Assembly: GCF_004342225.1 (NCBI RefSeq)
Contig: NZ_SMAR01000037.1
Location: 1-36,479 of the forward strand
Origin: Martelella mediterranea
Lineage (GTDB): Bacteria > Pseudomonadota > Alphaproteobacteria > Rhizobiales > Rhizobiaceae
DNA length: 36,479 bases
Direction: 5' to 3'
The notes beneath the pieces are model-generated. The model was given only the letters and a program-made list of their open reading frames with translations, did not search any database and had not been told where the DNA came from. Positions within the stretch are counted from its first letter, which is position 1; each line of letters begins with the position of its first letter. Positions 16,606-24,726 of the stretch are shown in pieces. Both the position numbers and the translations under genes were made by a program.

Positions 16606-17529
16606 TCATTGATCATTGGTATAAGGCGTGACATCGGTTACGACGTGTGCATCAATCAGTTCAGGCAACTCCGGATACCACATGTCTGAAGGCTGGCTTT
16701 CGAACATCTTGTCCAGGAACCAGGCAGCAACCCCGGACTGAAGAAAAATCGCGCGGTCTCGTTCTTGTTCCCGCAAGGGGTCTGCATTCAGGACGGCATA
16801 GTCGGCGTCAATCCGATACTGGTGGAACCCAAGCTTGCCACCAGACGCCAATTGCCGTTTGATACCGCCGATGAATACAGTCGTGCAAGCCGAGCTGCAT
16901 TCAGACATGACCAATGTGTTCAGGCCATTCTGCCTAATGGTATTTGACAACCCCCTAGCTTGGTAAATATTACCGCCGGTGCTGGCCAGAATAATCTGTT
17001 TTACATCTGGATACGATTTGAGCCGGTGTTTCAGATGGCCCGTAATTCCAAGTTCCAATGAGCCGTTCAAGGTCAGTGACCGTCCATCAGGTGTCGGCTC
17101 GATGCTGTATTTTTCTGCACGTTCAGCTTGAAGTGCAGATTGAATCCCTAGATTATCCGGAACCGGACGCGTCATATGCCAAGCGTCAATCGTGTAGGTC
17201 ATAACCCAGAAAAAGGCCACGACCAAGACCAACTGAGCTCCCCAGACCGGGGCCATATATCCACTGGTGCGGCCATAAAGCTCCGCGGCGCGAATGACCC
17301 CGACGGCCTGCCAGACAAATAAGATCCCATGAAAAAACAAAGCCAACAGCAGGACCAATACCTGATGTTCATGGAAATCCTGCCTTTTTTCAGGGCGGAA
17401 CCATTCCTGCAACACCAACACCAAAATACGAATTAAGACAAGATTGATCCAGAAAGACCATGCAAATCCATGTTCGCCGCGCCAATGCCCGGTCAGATAC
17501 CGCACGACTGTATGGATGTTCCACACCAT
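16606..17529 (-). CDS. Membrane-anchored protein with periplasmic ClpP-like domain
   Basis: A 307-residue protein. Three hydrophobic segments lie at about residues 25-41, 56-79 and 92-113. Residues about 140-300 resemble the predicted ClpP-like/crotonase-fold periplasmic proteins (COG3904 type): a glycine loop STGGNIYQARGLS (183-195), a candidate nucleophile in ECSSACT (Ser212/Ser213 region), and GFHQYR with His236. The presumed role is a membrane-tethered serine peptidase, but activity is unproven and substrates unknown. Base composition is visibly lower in GC than the neighbouring operons and the flanks are AT-rich, so it may have been acquired by transfer. It has no operon partner. Confidence 0.7.
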   Translation of the reverse strand: MVWNIHTVVRYLTGHWRGEHGFAWSFWINLVLIRILVLVLQEWFRPEKRQDFHEHQVLVLLLALFFHGILFVWQAVGVIRAAELYGRTSGYMAPVWGAQLVLVVAFFWVMTYTIDAWHMTRPVPDNLGIQSALQAERAEKYSIEPTPDGRSLTLNGSLELGITGHLKHRLKSYPDVKQIILASTGGNIYQARGLSNTIRQNGLNTLVMSECSSACTTVFIGGIKRQLASGGKLGFHQYRIDADYAVLNADPLREQERDRAIFLQSGVAAWFLDKMFESQPSDMWYPELPELIDAHVVTDVTPYTNDQ

Positions 17530-17675
17530 ATCCGTTCCCCTTCAACCAGAACGATATATCGTGTTGGTTTGCTGCGTCTATCCCGGAGGCAATAAACGAC
17601 GGCCAGCAAATTGGTTCAATGGCATGTCCTTTCGCTGCCTCCCTACTCAGCGCATGATGTCGATTTATGTGAGAC

Positions 17676-17699
17676 TGAAGTGTAACGCTTTACACTTCA
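17676..17699. promoter_or_regulatory. Perfect 10-bp palindrome, possible operator
   Basis: TGAAGTGTAA (17676-17685) and TTACACTTCA (17690-17699) are exact inverted copies with a 4-bp centre. They lie in the 327-bp gap (17530-17856) between the start of the ClpP-like gene and the stop of the MFS gene, about 150 bp upstream of the ClpP-like start. The size and symmetry suit a dimeric repressor site, or a short hairpin. The repeat GAGACT flanks it on both sides. Confidence 0.4.
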
Positions 17700-17739
17700 A
17701 ATGAGACTCCAGTAAGCGTTTTTAGACCTAAACAGGGAT

Positions 17740-17753
17740 TGACCGACCGGTCA
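17740..17753. promoter_or_regulatory. TetR-style operator without a tetR gene
   Basis: TGACCG-AC-CGGTCA (17740-17753) is a perfect palindrome of the GACCGACCGGTC type that is widespread in front of TetR/AcrR genes. No TetR-like gene is present next to it: the region to the right is the 3' end of the MFS gene and a short open frame starting at 17766 that I cannot assign. It may be what remains after loss of a tetR gene. Confidence 0.45.
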
Positions 17754-17856
17754 TAGTGTCGTTGGATGAATTCGTCCCTCGAAGCTCCCCACAGCGGCCG
17801 AAACACCGGCGGTGAAAGTCCGGAGGAATTTCTTCTTGATCTTTTGCGCTTGATGC

Positions 17857-19059
17857 CTATTGGCCGGCTCCTTCGGGCCGGGCCGCAGCGCCTTCGGTCC
17901 CGTTGTCATCAACCGCAACGTTTCCCTGCCGGAAGACAAGCGCAAGCACGAGGCCGGCAGCGGCCGTCGCGGCGCCCGCGAGCGCCACGGCCCGATAGCC
18001 GAGACCGACATCAATCACCGCGCCGCCGAGCGCCGCGCCGATCGCATTGCCGAGATTGAAGGCGCCGATATTCATTGCCGAGGCGAGATTGGGCGCATCG
18101 GATGCCTCCTGAACCACACGGGTTTGCAGCGGCGGCACCAGCGCAAAACTTGCGACGCCCCAAAGAAAGATCAGTGGCGCGGCGCGTATCGCCGACCCCA
18201 TACCGAGCGCAAACAGGACCAGAAAGACCACAACTGCAGCCAGCGAGACGATCAGCGTGCCATCCAGCGAGCGATCGGCAAACCGACCGCCGCCCACATT
18301 GCCAACCGCCAGTCCGAGGCCGTAAACGACCAGCATCGTCGTCACGAAGGTCGCACCGGCGCCGGTTTCGACCTGCAAGATCGGCGCGATATAGGTGAAG
18401 ACCGTGAACATCGCACTCGCGCCAACGACAGTCAGCAACAATGCTGTCAGCACCGGCCGCCGGAACAGGACCCTGAGTTCGGAACGCATGTCGGCCTTCT
18501 GCGCAACCTGCATCGGCGGCAAGGAGGCCGCAAGCGCTGCCATGGTGACGACGCCGATCGCGGCGATGCCGAAAAACGCCATGCGCCAGCCGATGAGCCC
18601 GGCCACCCAGGTGGCGAGCGGCACGCCGCCGATCGTGGCGAGGGTGAGACCGGAGAACATCACTGAAACGGCGCCCGCCCGCCTTTCCGGCGGCACGATG
18701 CTGGCGGCGACCACCGCGCCGACGCCGAAGAATGCCCCGTGATTGAACGATGTGACGATGCGCCCGATAAGCAGCATGGCATAGCTGTCCGCCATCGCGG
18801 ACATGAGGTTGCCGACCGTGAAGATCAGCGCCGCCAGCAGAAGAAGGCGCTTTCGCGCCATGCCGGCGAAGGCCAGCGTCATGATCGGCGCACCGATCAG
18901 AACACCGAAAGCATATGCGCTGATCAGAAGACCGGCTGCCGGGATCGAAACACCGAGATCGGAAGCGATCAGCGGCAGCATGCCCATCGGCGAAAACTCG
19001 GTGACGCCGATGCCGAATGCGCCGATTGCTAAGGCCAGCAAGGGAGGATTGATTTTCAT
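17857..19059 (-). CDS. MFS transporter (AraJ/DHA1-like exporter)
   Basis: A 400-residue inner-membrane protein with about 12 hydrophobic segments. The start LLALAIGAFGIGVTEFSPMG then GMLPLIASDLGVSIP is the classic opening of the AraJ/YdhP/sugar-efflux group of DHA1-type major facilitator proteins. LIGRIVTSFNHGAFFGVGAV and VPPERRAGAVSVMFSGLT match the motif between helices 4 and 6. It probably exports a small organic compound by proton antiport. It follows the aldo/keto reductase gene by 55 bp on the same strand and is probably cotranscribed with it under the divergent LysR regulator. Confidence 0.9.
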   Translation of the reverse strand: MKINPPLLALAIGAFGIGVTEFSPMGMLPLIASDLGVSIPAAGLLISAYAFGVLIGAPIMTLAFAGMARKRLLLLAALIFTVGNLMSAMADSYAMLLIGRIVTSFNHGAFFGVGAVVAASIVPPERRAGAVSVMFSGLTLATIGGVPLATWVAGLIGWRMAFFGIAAIGVVTMAALAASLPPMQVAQKADMRSELRVLFRRPVLTALLLTVVGASAMFTVFTYIAPILQVETGAGATFVTTMLVVYGLGLAVGNVGGGRFADRSLDGTLIVSLAAVVVFLVLFALGMGSAIRAAPLIFLWGVASFALVPPLQTRVVQEASDAPNLASAMNIGAFNLGNAIGAALGGAVIDVGLGYRAVALAGAATAAAGLVLALVFRQGNVAVDDNGTEGAAARPEGAGQ

Positions 19060-19114
19060 ATTGCATTGCCTTCGACGGCTTGGGAGGAATCGCTACTGTG
19101 AAGAATGCCGTTCA

Positions 19115-20152
19115 TCAGCCCGCCAGCGTCGGATTGAGGCCGGCAAAGGCGGCCTGCCGCCGATAGGGGAAATGAGGGTAGGGGGGCGAGACGGTGCTTG
19201 CGGCATCAAGCCGATCGACCTCAGCATCCGTCAGCGACCAGCCGATGGCGCCGAGATTGTCGCGAAGCTGCGCCTCGTTTCGCGCGCCGATGATGATAGA
19301 CGAGACCGTCGGACGCTTGAGGAGCCAGTTGAGCGCCACCTGCGGCACGCTCTTGCCGGTTTCCCCGGCGATCACCTCCAGCACGTCGACGATCCGGTAG
19401 AGATGTTCGTCGTCGACCGGCGGCCCGAAACTTGCAGTCTCGTGCAGGCGGCTGCCTTCAGGGATCGGGCTGCCGCGCCGGATCCTGCCAGTGAGCCGGC
19501 CCCAGCCAAGCGGACTCCAGACGATGGCGCCAAGCCCCTGGTCCGCGCCGAGCGGCATCAGATCCCACTCATAATCCCGTCCGACCAGCGAATAATATAC
19601 CTGATTGGCCACGTAGCGCGGCCAGCCATGACGGTCGGCAACGGCTAATGACTTCATGATCTGCCAGCCGGCAAAATTGGAAACGCCGAGATAGCGCACC
19701 TTTCCATCCCGAACGAGCTGATCAAGCGTCGACAGCACCTCCTCGACCGGTGTGAAGGCATCGAAGGCATGAAGCTGCAGGAGATCAATGTAATCCGTAT
19801 CAAGGCGCATGAGCGCGTCTTCAACGCCCCTGAGCAGCCGCGCACGCGACGAGCCACCATCATTCGGGCCGTTGCCCATCGGCAATGTCATCTTGGTGGA
19901 GATCAATGCCTTGTCGCGGCGCCCTTTCAGGGCGGCGCCGAGCACCGTTTCCGAAGCGCCGTCCGAATAGACATCCGCAGTGTCGAACAGGTTGACGCCC
20001 GCTTCCAGACAGATATCGACCAGACGCCGCGCCTCGTCGACGCCGGAGGTTCCCCAATGACTGAAAAGCGGTCCCGCGCCGCCGAATGTGCCCGCGCCGA
20101 AGCTCAAGGCCGGGACCTTGAGTCCCGAACGACCCAAAAATCGATAGTCCAT
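19115..20152 (-). CDS. Aldo/keto reductase
   Basis: A 345-residue NADPH-dependent oxidoreductase of the AKR superfamily (YajO/Tas-like group, single TIM barrel). The catalytic tetrad is visible: Asp57 (FDTADVYSDG), Tyr62, Lys87 (STKMTLP) and His128 (LLQLHAFD). The C-terminal SSIIIGARNEAQLRDNLGA binds the cofactor. It reduces aldehydes or ketones; the natural substrate is unknown. It is first in a two-gene operon with an MFS exporter and lies divergent to a LysR gene, a layout seen for inducible detoxification. Confidence 0.92.
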   Translation of the reverse strand: MDYRFLGRSGLKVPALSFGAGTFGGAGPLFSHWGTSGVDEARRLVDICLEAGVNLFDTADVYSDGASETVLGAALKGRRDKALISTKMTLPMGNGPNDGGSSRARLLRGVEDALMRLDTDYIDLLQLHAFDAFTPVEEVLSTLDQLVRDGKVRYLGVSNFAGWQIMKSLAVADRHGWPRYVANQVYYSLVGRDYEWDLMPLGADQGLGAIVWSPLGWGRLTGRIRRGSPIPEGSRLHETASFGPPVDDEHLYRIVDVLEVIAGETGKSVPQVALNWLLKRPTVSSIIIGARNEAQLRDNLGAIGWSLTDAEVDRLDAASTVSPPYPHFPYRRQAAFAGLNPTLAG

Positions 20153-20257
20153 TGCGTATTCCCTTTACATGAAATGATCCGGCCTGCATCGAATGCGGTC
20201 TTGGGTTCACGTCACAGACGTATCGATGTCCTGCCGAATGTTACGATTGTTGTCGTG

Positions 20258-20269
20258 AAGTATATACTT
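20258..20269. promoter_or_regulatory. Palindrome in the AKR-LysR intergenic region
   Basis: AAGTATATACTT is a perfect 12-bp palindrome (nearly symmetric out to 18 bp, GTG...GAC) midway in the 176-bp divergent gap. An AT-rich interrupted palindrome here suits a LysR recognition site controlling both directions. Confidence 0.45.
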
Positions 20270-20328
20270 GACTTAAAATGTCTGTGTAGACTGTATGTGG
20301 GACAACCTGTTTTGCATTGGATTCACAA

Positions 20329-21231
20329 ATGGCGCTAAACACGACCGACCGAACGCGTGAGATGAAGACCTTCATCACGGTTGCGCATGCCGGCAGTCTT
20401 TCGGCCGCCGCCCGTGAACTGCGGCTCACGCCGTCCGCGGTCAGCCGCATCATTTCCCGTCTCGAGGATCGTCTCGGGGTGCGGCTTGTCGTGCGCACGA
20501 CCCGTAGCCTGCGGCTTACTGCCGAGGGCGAGACCTATGTGCATGCCGCCTGCCGTATTCTTGCAGATATCGATGAGACTGAAGAAGCGCTCGCCGACCG
20601 TGCGCGGCCGCGCGGCCAGATCCGCGTCAGTGTCGCCACCGCGCACGGCCGCACGACGATCGTGCCGCTTCTCGGAGAATTCACCGCGCGCTATCCCGAC
20701 ATCATCATCGATGTCGATTCGAACGATGAAGTGGCCGATATCATCGGCGGCCGCGCCGATCTGGCGGTTCGTTTCGGCCCGCTTGCCGACAGCCCGCTCA
20801 CCGCGCGGCGGCTTGGCGAGACCGGCCGCGTCGTCGTGGCTTCACCGGCCTATCTCGAACGCTGCGGGCGACCGGAAAGGCCGGCCGACCTTGAACGTCA
20901 CAACTGCCTCGATTTCAGCTTCCGACGCATCGAGCCGGGTTGGCCGTTCCGGGAGGACGGGCGCGACTACATTCTGCCGGTCAGCGGCACGATCAAGGCC
21001 AATAGCGGCGAAACGCTCGTGCAACTGGCGCTTCAGGGCGTCGGCATCACGCGGGTCGGCAACTTCCATGTGGACGACCTGATCAAGAGTGGCGCGTTGA
21101 TCCCGCTCCTCGAAGACTACAATCCGCGCGATCGGGAAAGCATTCACGCCGTTTTCATCGGCGGTGCGGCGATGCCAGCTCGCATCAGGGTTTTCGTCGA
21201 TTTTATGGTCGAACAGCTTAGCGCCAGATAG
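20329..21231 (+). CDS. LysR family transcriptional regulator
   Basis: A 300-residue LysR-type regulator. Residues about 12-70 are the N-terminal helix-turn-helix (TFITVAHAGSLSAAARELRL then TPSAVSRIISRLEDRLG), and residues about 90-295 the substrate-binding effector domain, with the usual GRADLAVRFGPLADSPLTAR pattern of the CrgA/DmlR-like subgroup. The ATG at 20329 is preferred to the TTG at 20317. It is divergent from the AKR-MFS operon and most likely controls it in response to a compound these genes reduce or export. Confidence 0.93.
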   Translation: MALNTTDRTREMKTFITVAHAGSLSAAARELRLTPSAVSRIISRLEDRLGVRLVVRTTRSLRLTAEGETYVHAACRILADIDETEEALADRARPRGQIRVSVATAHGRTTIVPLLGEFTARYPDIIIDVDSNDEVADIIGGRADLAVRFGPLADSPLTARRLGETGRVVVASPAYLERCGRPERPADLERHNCLDFSFRRIEPGWPFREDGRDYILPVSGTIKANSGETLVQLALQGVGITRVGNFHVDDLIKSGALIPLLEDYNPRDRESIHAVFIGGAAMPARIRVFVDFMVEQLSAR

Positions 21232-21398
21232 GCACCGTGGCGTTTTAGGCGATGCGCACAAAGCCTGTTTGGCCTCCCGGATCCAGCCATGGCCCAAACC
21301 GACAAAATGATTGTTTCGCCTGCTAACTATCATTATGTTCAAAAAGAAGAATTTAACGGCATATAGATCGGCAAAATATGTGAAGTGGCTCGGTTTGT

Positions 21399-21680
21399 TT
21401 GAACAGGCAGACGGTCTTTCTTAAGTGGTTTCCGGCCTTGTTTATGCTGCCTCGGGGGTGCGGACGAAAACTTGGACTAACAGACACACAGATCATCGTG
21501 ACGCACGGCTTTACGCTTAGCATGGTCGTCGCGGCGTGGATGAGAATCCCTATCGACGCGGCAGGTTTCGTTGCTTTCCCTGTCAAATCGGGAAGCATAA
21601 CCCAGCTCAGACAGGACGATTTCTTCCAAAACCGAGCTGTCATCTCCATAGGGGACGTGGCCCATTTATTCGGAATTTGA
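21399..21680 (+). pseudogene. C-terminal remnant of a histidine phosphatase (phosphoglycerate mutase-like) gene
   Basis: The open frame contains IIVTHGFTLSMVVAAWMRIP followed by GFVAFPVKSGSITQL, the pattern of the C-terminal half of histidine phosphatases (the second catalytic His in VTHG). The N-terminal RHG motif is absent from the 170 bases upstream, and the first 25 residues of the frame look unrelated. So only about 70 residues remain and an upstream deletion or frameshift is likely. No promoter or ribosome site is evident. Confidence 0.55.
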
Positions 21681-21760
21681 CGGTTGCGATGTGCGGTCCA
21701 TATGCGGTTGGGCGACCAACAAAGTCAGTCGGGCGGCGTTTCATACCGCCCGACCAGCTG

Positions 21761-22213
21761 CTAGCCGATCAAGCGCAGGCGCGCATTTTCGAAAGCGTAG
21801 CCATCATCATCAAGAGGGCGGCGTAACAGCTCTCGAAACCCGAGTCCGATGTAGAAAGCTACTGCCTGCCGGTTGGCGGTGTACACCTCAAGCTCCAGCT
21901 TACCTTTGAGGTTCAGAGCGTGAGCGACAAGCTGGCGTCCGATGCCAAGTCCTTGCCGATCGGGAGCAACAAAAATTCCGCCAATGAAGGTGTCGAGCAG
22001 GCTAATGAAGCCGCAGGGTTGACCACCCACACATGCCACCCAAGTCTCGGCATTAGGCAGATATTGATCTTCGATCAGCGTTCGTTGCACAAACAAGCGC
22101 TGTTCGCCGATAAAAGGATGAGCCAATAGAGATGCATCGAGCCAGATGCGCGACAGCTTTTTCAAATCGCCTTCTGGCGCATAGGGCCGGATTACGACGT
22201 CATGATTCTTCAT
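21761..22213 (-). CDS. GNAT family N-acetyltransferase
   Basis: A 150-residue acetyltransferase. The acetyl-CoA pyrophosphate loop is GIFVAPDRQGLGIGRQLVAH (R/Q-x-x-G-x-G/A), preceded by the beta-4 strand GFISLLD and followed by LELEVYTANRQAVAFYIGLGF, the usual C-terminal part of the fold. It resembles YjaB/PhnO-like members of unknown substrate. It is monocistronic. Sequence downstream of it on the same strand (21681-21760) carries no gene. Confidence 0.88.
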   Translation of the reverse strand: MKNHDVVIRPYAPEGDLKKLSRIWLDASLLAHPFIGEQRLFVQRTLIEDQYLPNAETWVACVGGQPCGFISLLDTFIGGIFVAPDRQGLGIGRQLVAHALNLKGKLELEVYTANRQAVAFYIGLGFRELLRRPLDDDGYAFENARLRLIG

Positions 22214-22480
22214 GAGAACTCCGAAGAAGAGATATGCAAAAAGGTCCGGCAGCCAATTCCTGGTGCCAAGTGAAGCCGCTATTTGCGGTCGGAATCACAA
22301 GCCTCTGCGCATAAATCTCCTACTGCTGTCTGCCCGCTTCTAAGGCGCTGCCGAAACGCGGTCAATAACCGAAATTGGGTCGAAAGCGGTCATGGAGTGT
22401 TTTTTGCGCCCATAAAGACCGATTGCGACACCACACAAAATCGGTCAGTTCGAAATACATAGTGCATTGATGCGGTCATG

Positions 22481-22509
22481 TGTTCGCATTTTTATCAAAT
22501 GTGCGAACA
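22481..22509. repeat. 8-bp inverted repeat next to the IS remnant
   Basis: TGTTCGCA (22481-22488) and TGCGAACA (22502-22509) are exact inverted copies 13 bp apart in the 340-bp gap between the GNAT start and the IS3 fragment. The rest of the gap (22214-22557) shows no gene. It could be an operator for the GNAT gene or a trace of the mobile element. Confidence 0.35.
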
Positions 22510-22557
22510 TGGCTTCATGTCTCAGACCGTATAGATTCTTCTGAACCATGCCGATTC

Positions 22558-22953
22558 ACAGACGTTCACACCAACCAGATTAAGCACTGGAAAGATCAGT
22601 TACTCGAAGGAGCTATTAAAGCCTTCGAAGATGGCGTGCGCAAGGAAGAAGCTGCGCGTGCCGTTGATGTCAAACACATGGATGCGATGTACGACTGGAA
22701 CCACGTCCTATCCATTTCCCGTCAGGCGAGGGTTCTCGGCATCCGCCGTGGCAATGTCTATTATCTGCCACGGTCGACATCAGTGCCTGATTTGGCGCTG
22801 ATGCGCAGGATTGATGAGCTGCATCTGGATTATCCCTTCGCCGGAATCAGTATGCTACAGAGGTTGTTGGCAGCAGAAGGCAACAATGTCGGGCGCCTGC
22901 ATGTCAGAACATTGATGAAGAAGAGGGGGATTGAGACCATCTATTGCCGACGG
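22558..22953 (+). pseudogene. IS3-family transposase remnant, OrfA-OrfB deletion fusion
   Basis: The frame starts in OrfA-like sequence (HTNQIKHWKDQLLEGAIKAF, the part after the helix-turn-helix of IS3-family OrfA), then jumps to OrfB (LSISRQARVLGIRRGNVYYL and ELHLDYPFAGISMLQRLL, HVRTLMKKRGIE). In an intact element these are separated by the leucine-zipper end of OrfA and a frameshift window, so about 40-50 codons are missing and the two parts now lie in one frame. The OrfA helix-turn-helix is missing upstream and the DDE catalytic domain is missing downstream. The product cannot be an active transposase. Confidence 0.8.
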
Positions 22954-23001
22954 TCTTGCGTATGTCTACTGACGGGATTCTGGACGTGATATGGTGGACG
23001 A

Positions 23002-23034
23002 CTGTTCCGTCTCAGAGGCGTTGAGACGGAGCAG
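23002..23034. terminator. Long hairpin downstream of the IclR-regulon operon
   Basis: Arms 23002-23014 and 23022-23034 pair over 13 bp with a single G-T wobble and a 7-nt loop. The hairpin lies about 125 bp past the stop of the UPF0303 gene (minus strand) and about 50 bp past the IS3 fragment. There is no T-run, so it may be a factor-dependent terminator, an mRNA 3' protector, or an element end. I see no gene in 22990-23158. Confidence 0.4.
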
Positions 23035-23158
23035 CAAACAAACCACTTCTCTACTTTTGCGAAGCTAGTCTATTAGGCCTTTGCTAGGGCTTGTGCCGCT
23101 ATGTCGTGCGTCAGATTGCAGCACGATCTTAAGCCGCTATGCATGGGAACGCGAAAAT

Positions 23159-23635
23159 CTATGCCTTCGCCGAGACCAGCGCGCGAAGCGCCTCGACGCC
23201 CAGTTCATGGTCCTGATATTGCGTAAGGCCGGAAACAGTGACGCAGCCGACAAAACCGCTATCTGCGGTTCTGATCGCAACGCCCCCGCCAGAATGCACG
23301 AAATCGGCATCGCTGAGCTTGAATTGCTCCGGTATCTTACGGCCGCGCTCGTCGCATCTGAGCGTGACCAGCAGCGAGCTTTCGAGGAAACGCTCCACGA
23401 CATTGCGCTTGCGGCGGATCCATTCGGCATTGTCTGGGCTTGCGCCCGGCATGGCAGCAAAGAATAGCCTTCCGCCAATGCCGGAGACTTCGATCGCGAT
23501 CGGATGTTTCGCCACCGAGGCGTGCTGCCTGATATGGGTACCGATGGCGAAGGCCACGTCTTCATTGAAGGATGGTAGAACGAGTTGCCCGCGCTCTGCC
23601 TCCAGGCGGGTAATACGGTCCTGAAGCTCGCTCAT
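23159..23635 (-). CDS. UPF0303 / GlcG-HbpS-like (DUF336) protein
   Basis: A 158-residue soluble protein of the UPF0303 group in the GlcG/HbpS-like (DUF336) fold, of unknown molecular function; some members bind haem or cobalamin-like ligands. Visible hallmarks are FNEDVAFAIGTHIRQHA, FFAAMPGASPDNAEWIRRKRN and the C-terminal GGGVAIRTADSGFVGCVTVSGL. DUF336 proteins often accompany carboxylic-acid and diol catabolism. It overlaps the ATPase gene by 4 bp (ATGA) and is last in its operon, so it likely serves the same pathway. Confidence 0.82.
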   Translation of the reverse strand: MSELQDRITRLEAERGQLVLPSFNEDVAFAIGTHIRQHASVAKHPIAIEVSGIGGRLFFAAMPGASPDNAEWIRRKRNVVERFLESSLLVTLRCDERGRKIPEQFKLSDADFVHSGGGVAIRTADSGFVGCVTVSGLTQYQDHELGVEALRALVSAKA

Positions 23636-24702
23636 AGGCGTCTCCCGGACTTTGCGTCGAAGACATGAACCTTTTCCGGTGGAATATACGCCGTGACAGC
23701 CTCATCGATGTCGAACTCGTCGGCCGCATCGACGACAGCGAGAAACGGCTGATCCGCCGGCCCGGTCGAAACCGATACCAGGGTTTGCGCGCCGGTTGGC
23801 TCGACCATGACCACCCGACCCTGAATGCTTCCTTCACCGAGTGCGAAATCCTCTGGTCGGAAGCCAAGAGTTACCGTTTGCCCCGCGTTTTTCGCATAGG
23901 TTGCGGGGAGTACGACATCATTTCCGTCGATGCAATGGCCAATGACGGCATCGTCCTTTTGGACTATTTCTGCATCAATGAAATTCATTGCCGGTGAGCC
24001 GATGAAGCCAGCAACGAACAAATTTGCTGGCTGGCGATAGAGGTCGAGCGGGCGGCCCACCTGTTCGATGATGCCGCCATTGAGCACGACGATGCGGTCG
24101 GCAAGTGTCATGGCCTCGATCTGGTCATGGGTGACATAGACTGAGGTGGTTCGCACCTTCTGGTGCAGGGCCTTGATTTCCGCGCGCATCTGGACACGCA
24201 ACTTGGCGTCAAGGTTCGACAGCGGTTCGTCGAACAGGAAGACCTCGGGGTGGCGCACGACCGCCCGGCCCATAGCAACTCGCTGGCGCTGACCACCGGA
24301 AAGGTTTGCGGGCTTGCGGTCAAGCAGGTTTTCGAGCCCCAGCATTCGCGCTGCCTCGTTTACCCGCTTTTTCTGCTCCACCTTTGGTGTGCGCGAAAGT
24401 CTCAGGTTGAAGCTCATGTTCTGGCGAACGGTCATGTGCGGATAAAGCGCGTAGGACTGGAACACCATTGCGATATTGCGCTCGCGCGGGGAAAGATCGT
24501 TGACCTTGTTTCCTGCAATCATGATGTCGCCGGCAGTTACTGCTTCAAGGCCCGCGAGCATGCGCAGCAGGGTGGATTTGCCGCAACCGGAGGGGCCGAC
24601 AAGGGCAAGGAACTCACCATGCTCGACGTCCAGGCTGACATCGTGAATGACTTCCACCGCGCCAAAGGATTTCTTGACGTTCTTAAGACTGATCGTAGCC
24701 AT
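23632..24702 (-). CDS. Sugar ABC transporter ATP-binding protein (UgpC/MalK-like)
   Basis: A 356-residue carbohydrate-uptake ATPase. It has Walker [10 protein letters not shown], signature [15 protein letters not shown] and Walker [17 protein letters not shown], followed by a C-terminal OB-fold (TOBE) domain from about residue 235 ([23 protein letters not shown]). It is of the UgpC/MsmK type that couples to MalF/MalG permeases. Its own operon has no permeases; the matching binding protein and two permeases are on the other strand at 30501-33478. GGAGG precedes the ATG. Confidence 0.93.
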   Translation of the reverse strand: MATISLKNVKKSFGAVEVIHDVSLDVEHGEFLALVGPSGCGKSTLLRMLAGLEAVTAGDIMIAGNKVNDLSPRERNIAMVFQSYALYPHMTVRQNMSFNLRLSRTPKVEQKKRVNEAARMLGLENLLDRKPANLSGGQRQRVAMGRAVVRHPEVFLFDEPLSNLDAKLRVQMRAEIKALHQKVRTTSVYVTHDQIEAMTLADRIVVLNGGIIEQVGRPLDLYRQPANLFVAGFIGSPAMNFIDAEIVQKDDAVIGHCIDGNDVVLPATYAKNAGQTVTLGFRPEDFALGEGSIQGRVVMVEPTGAQTLVSVSTGPADQPFLAVVDAADEFDIDEAVTAYIPPEKVHVFDAKSGRRL

Positions 24703-24726
24703 GTTACTCCTCCACGGCGTTTTTGT

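Noticed and set aside
22481-22509. TGTTCGCA...TGCGAACA as an SOS (LexA) box.
   Set aside because: Alphaproteobacterial LexA sites have GTTC repeats with a 7-bp gap; spacing and orientation here do not fit.
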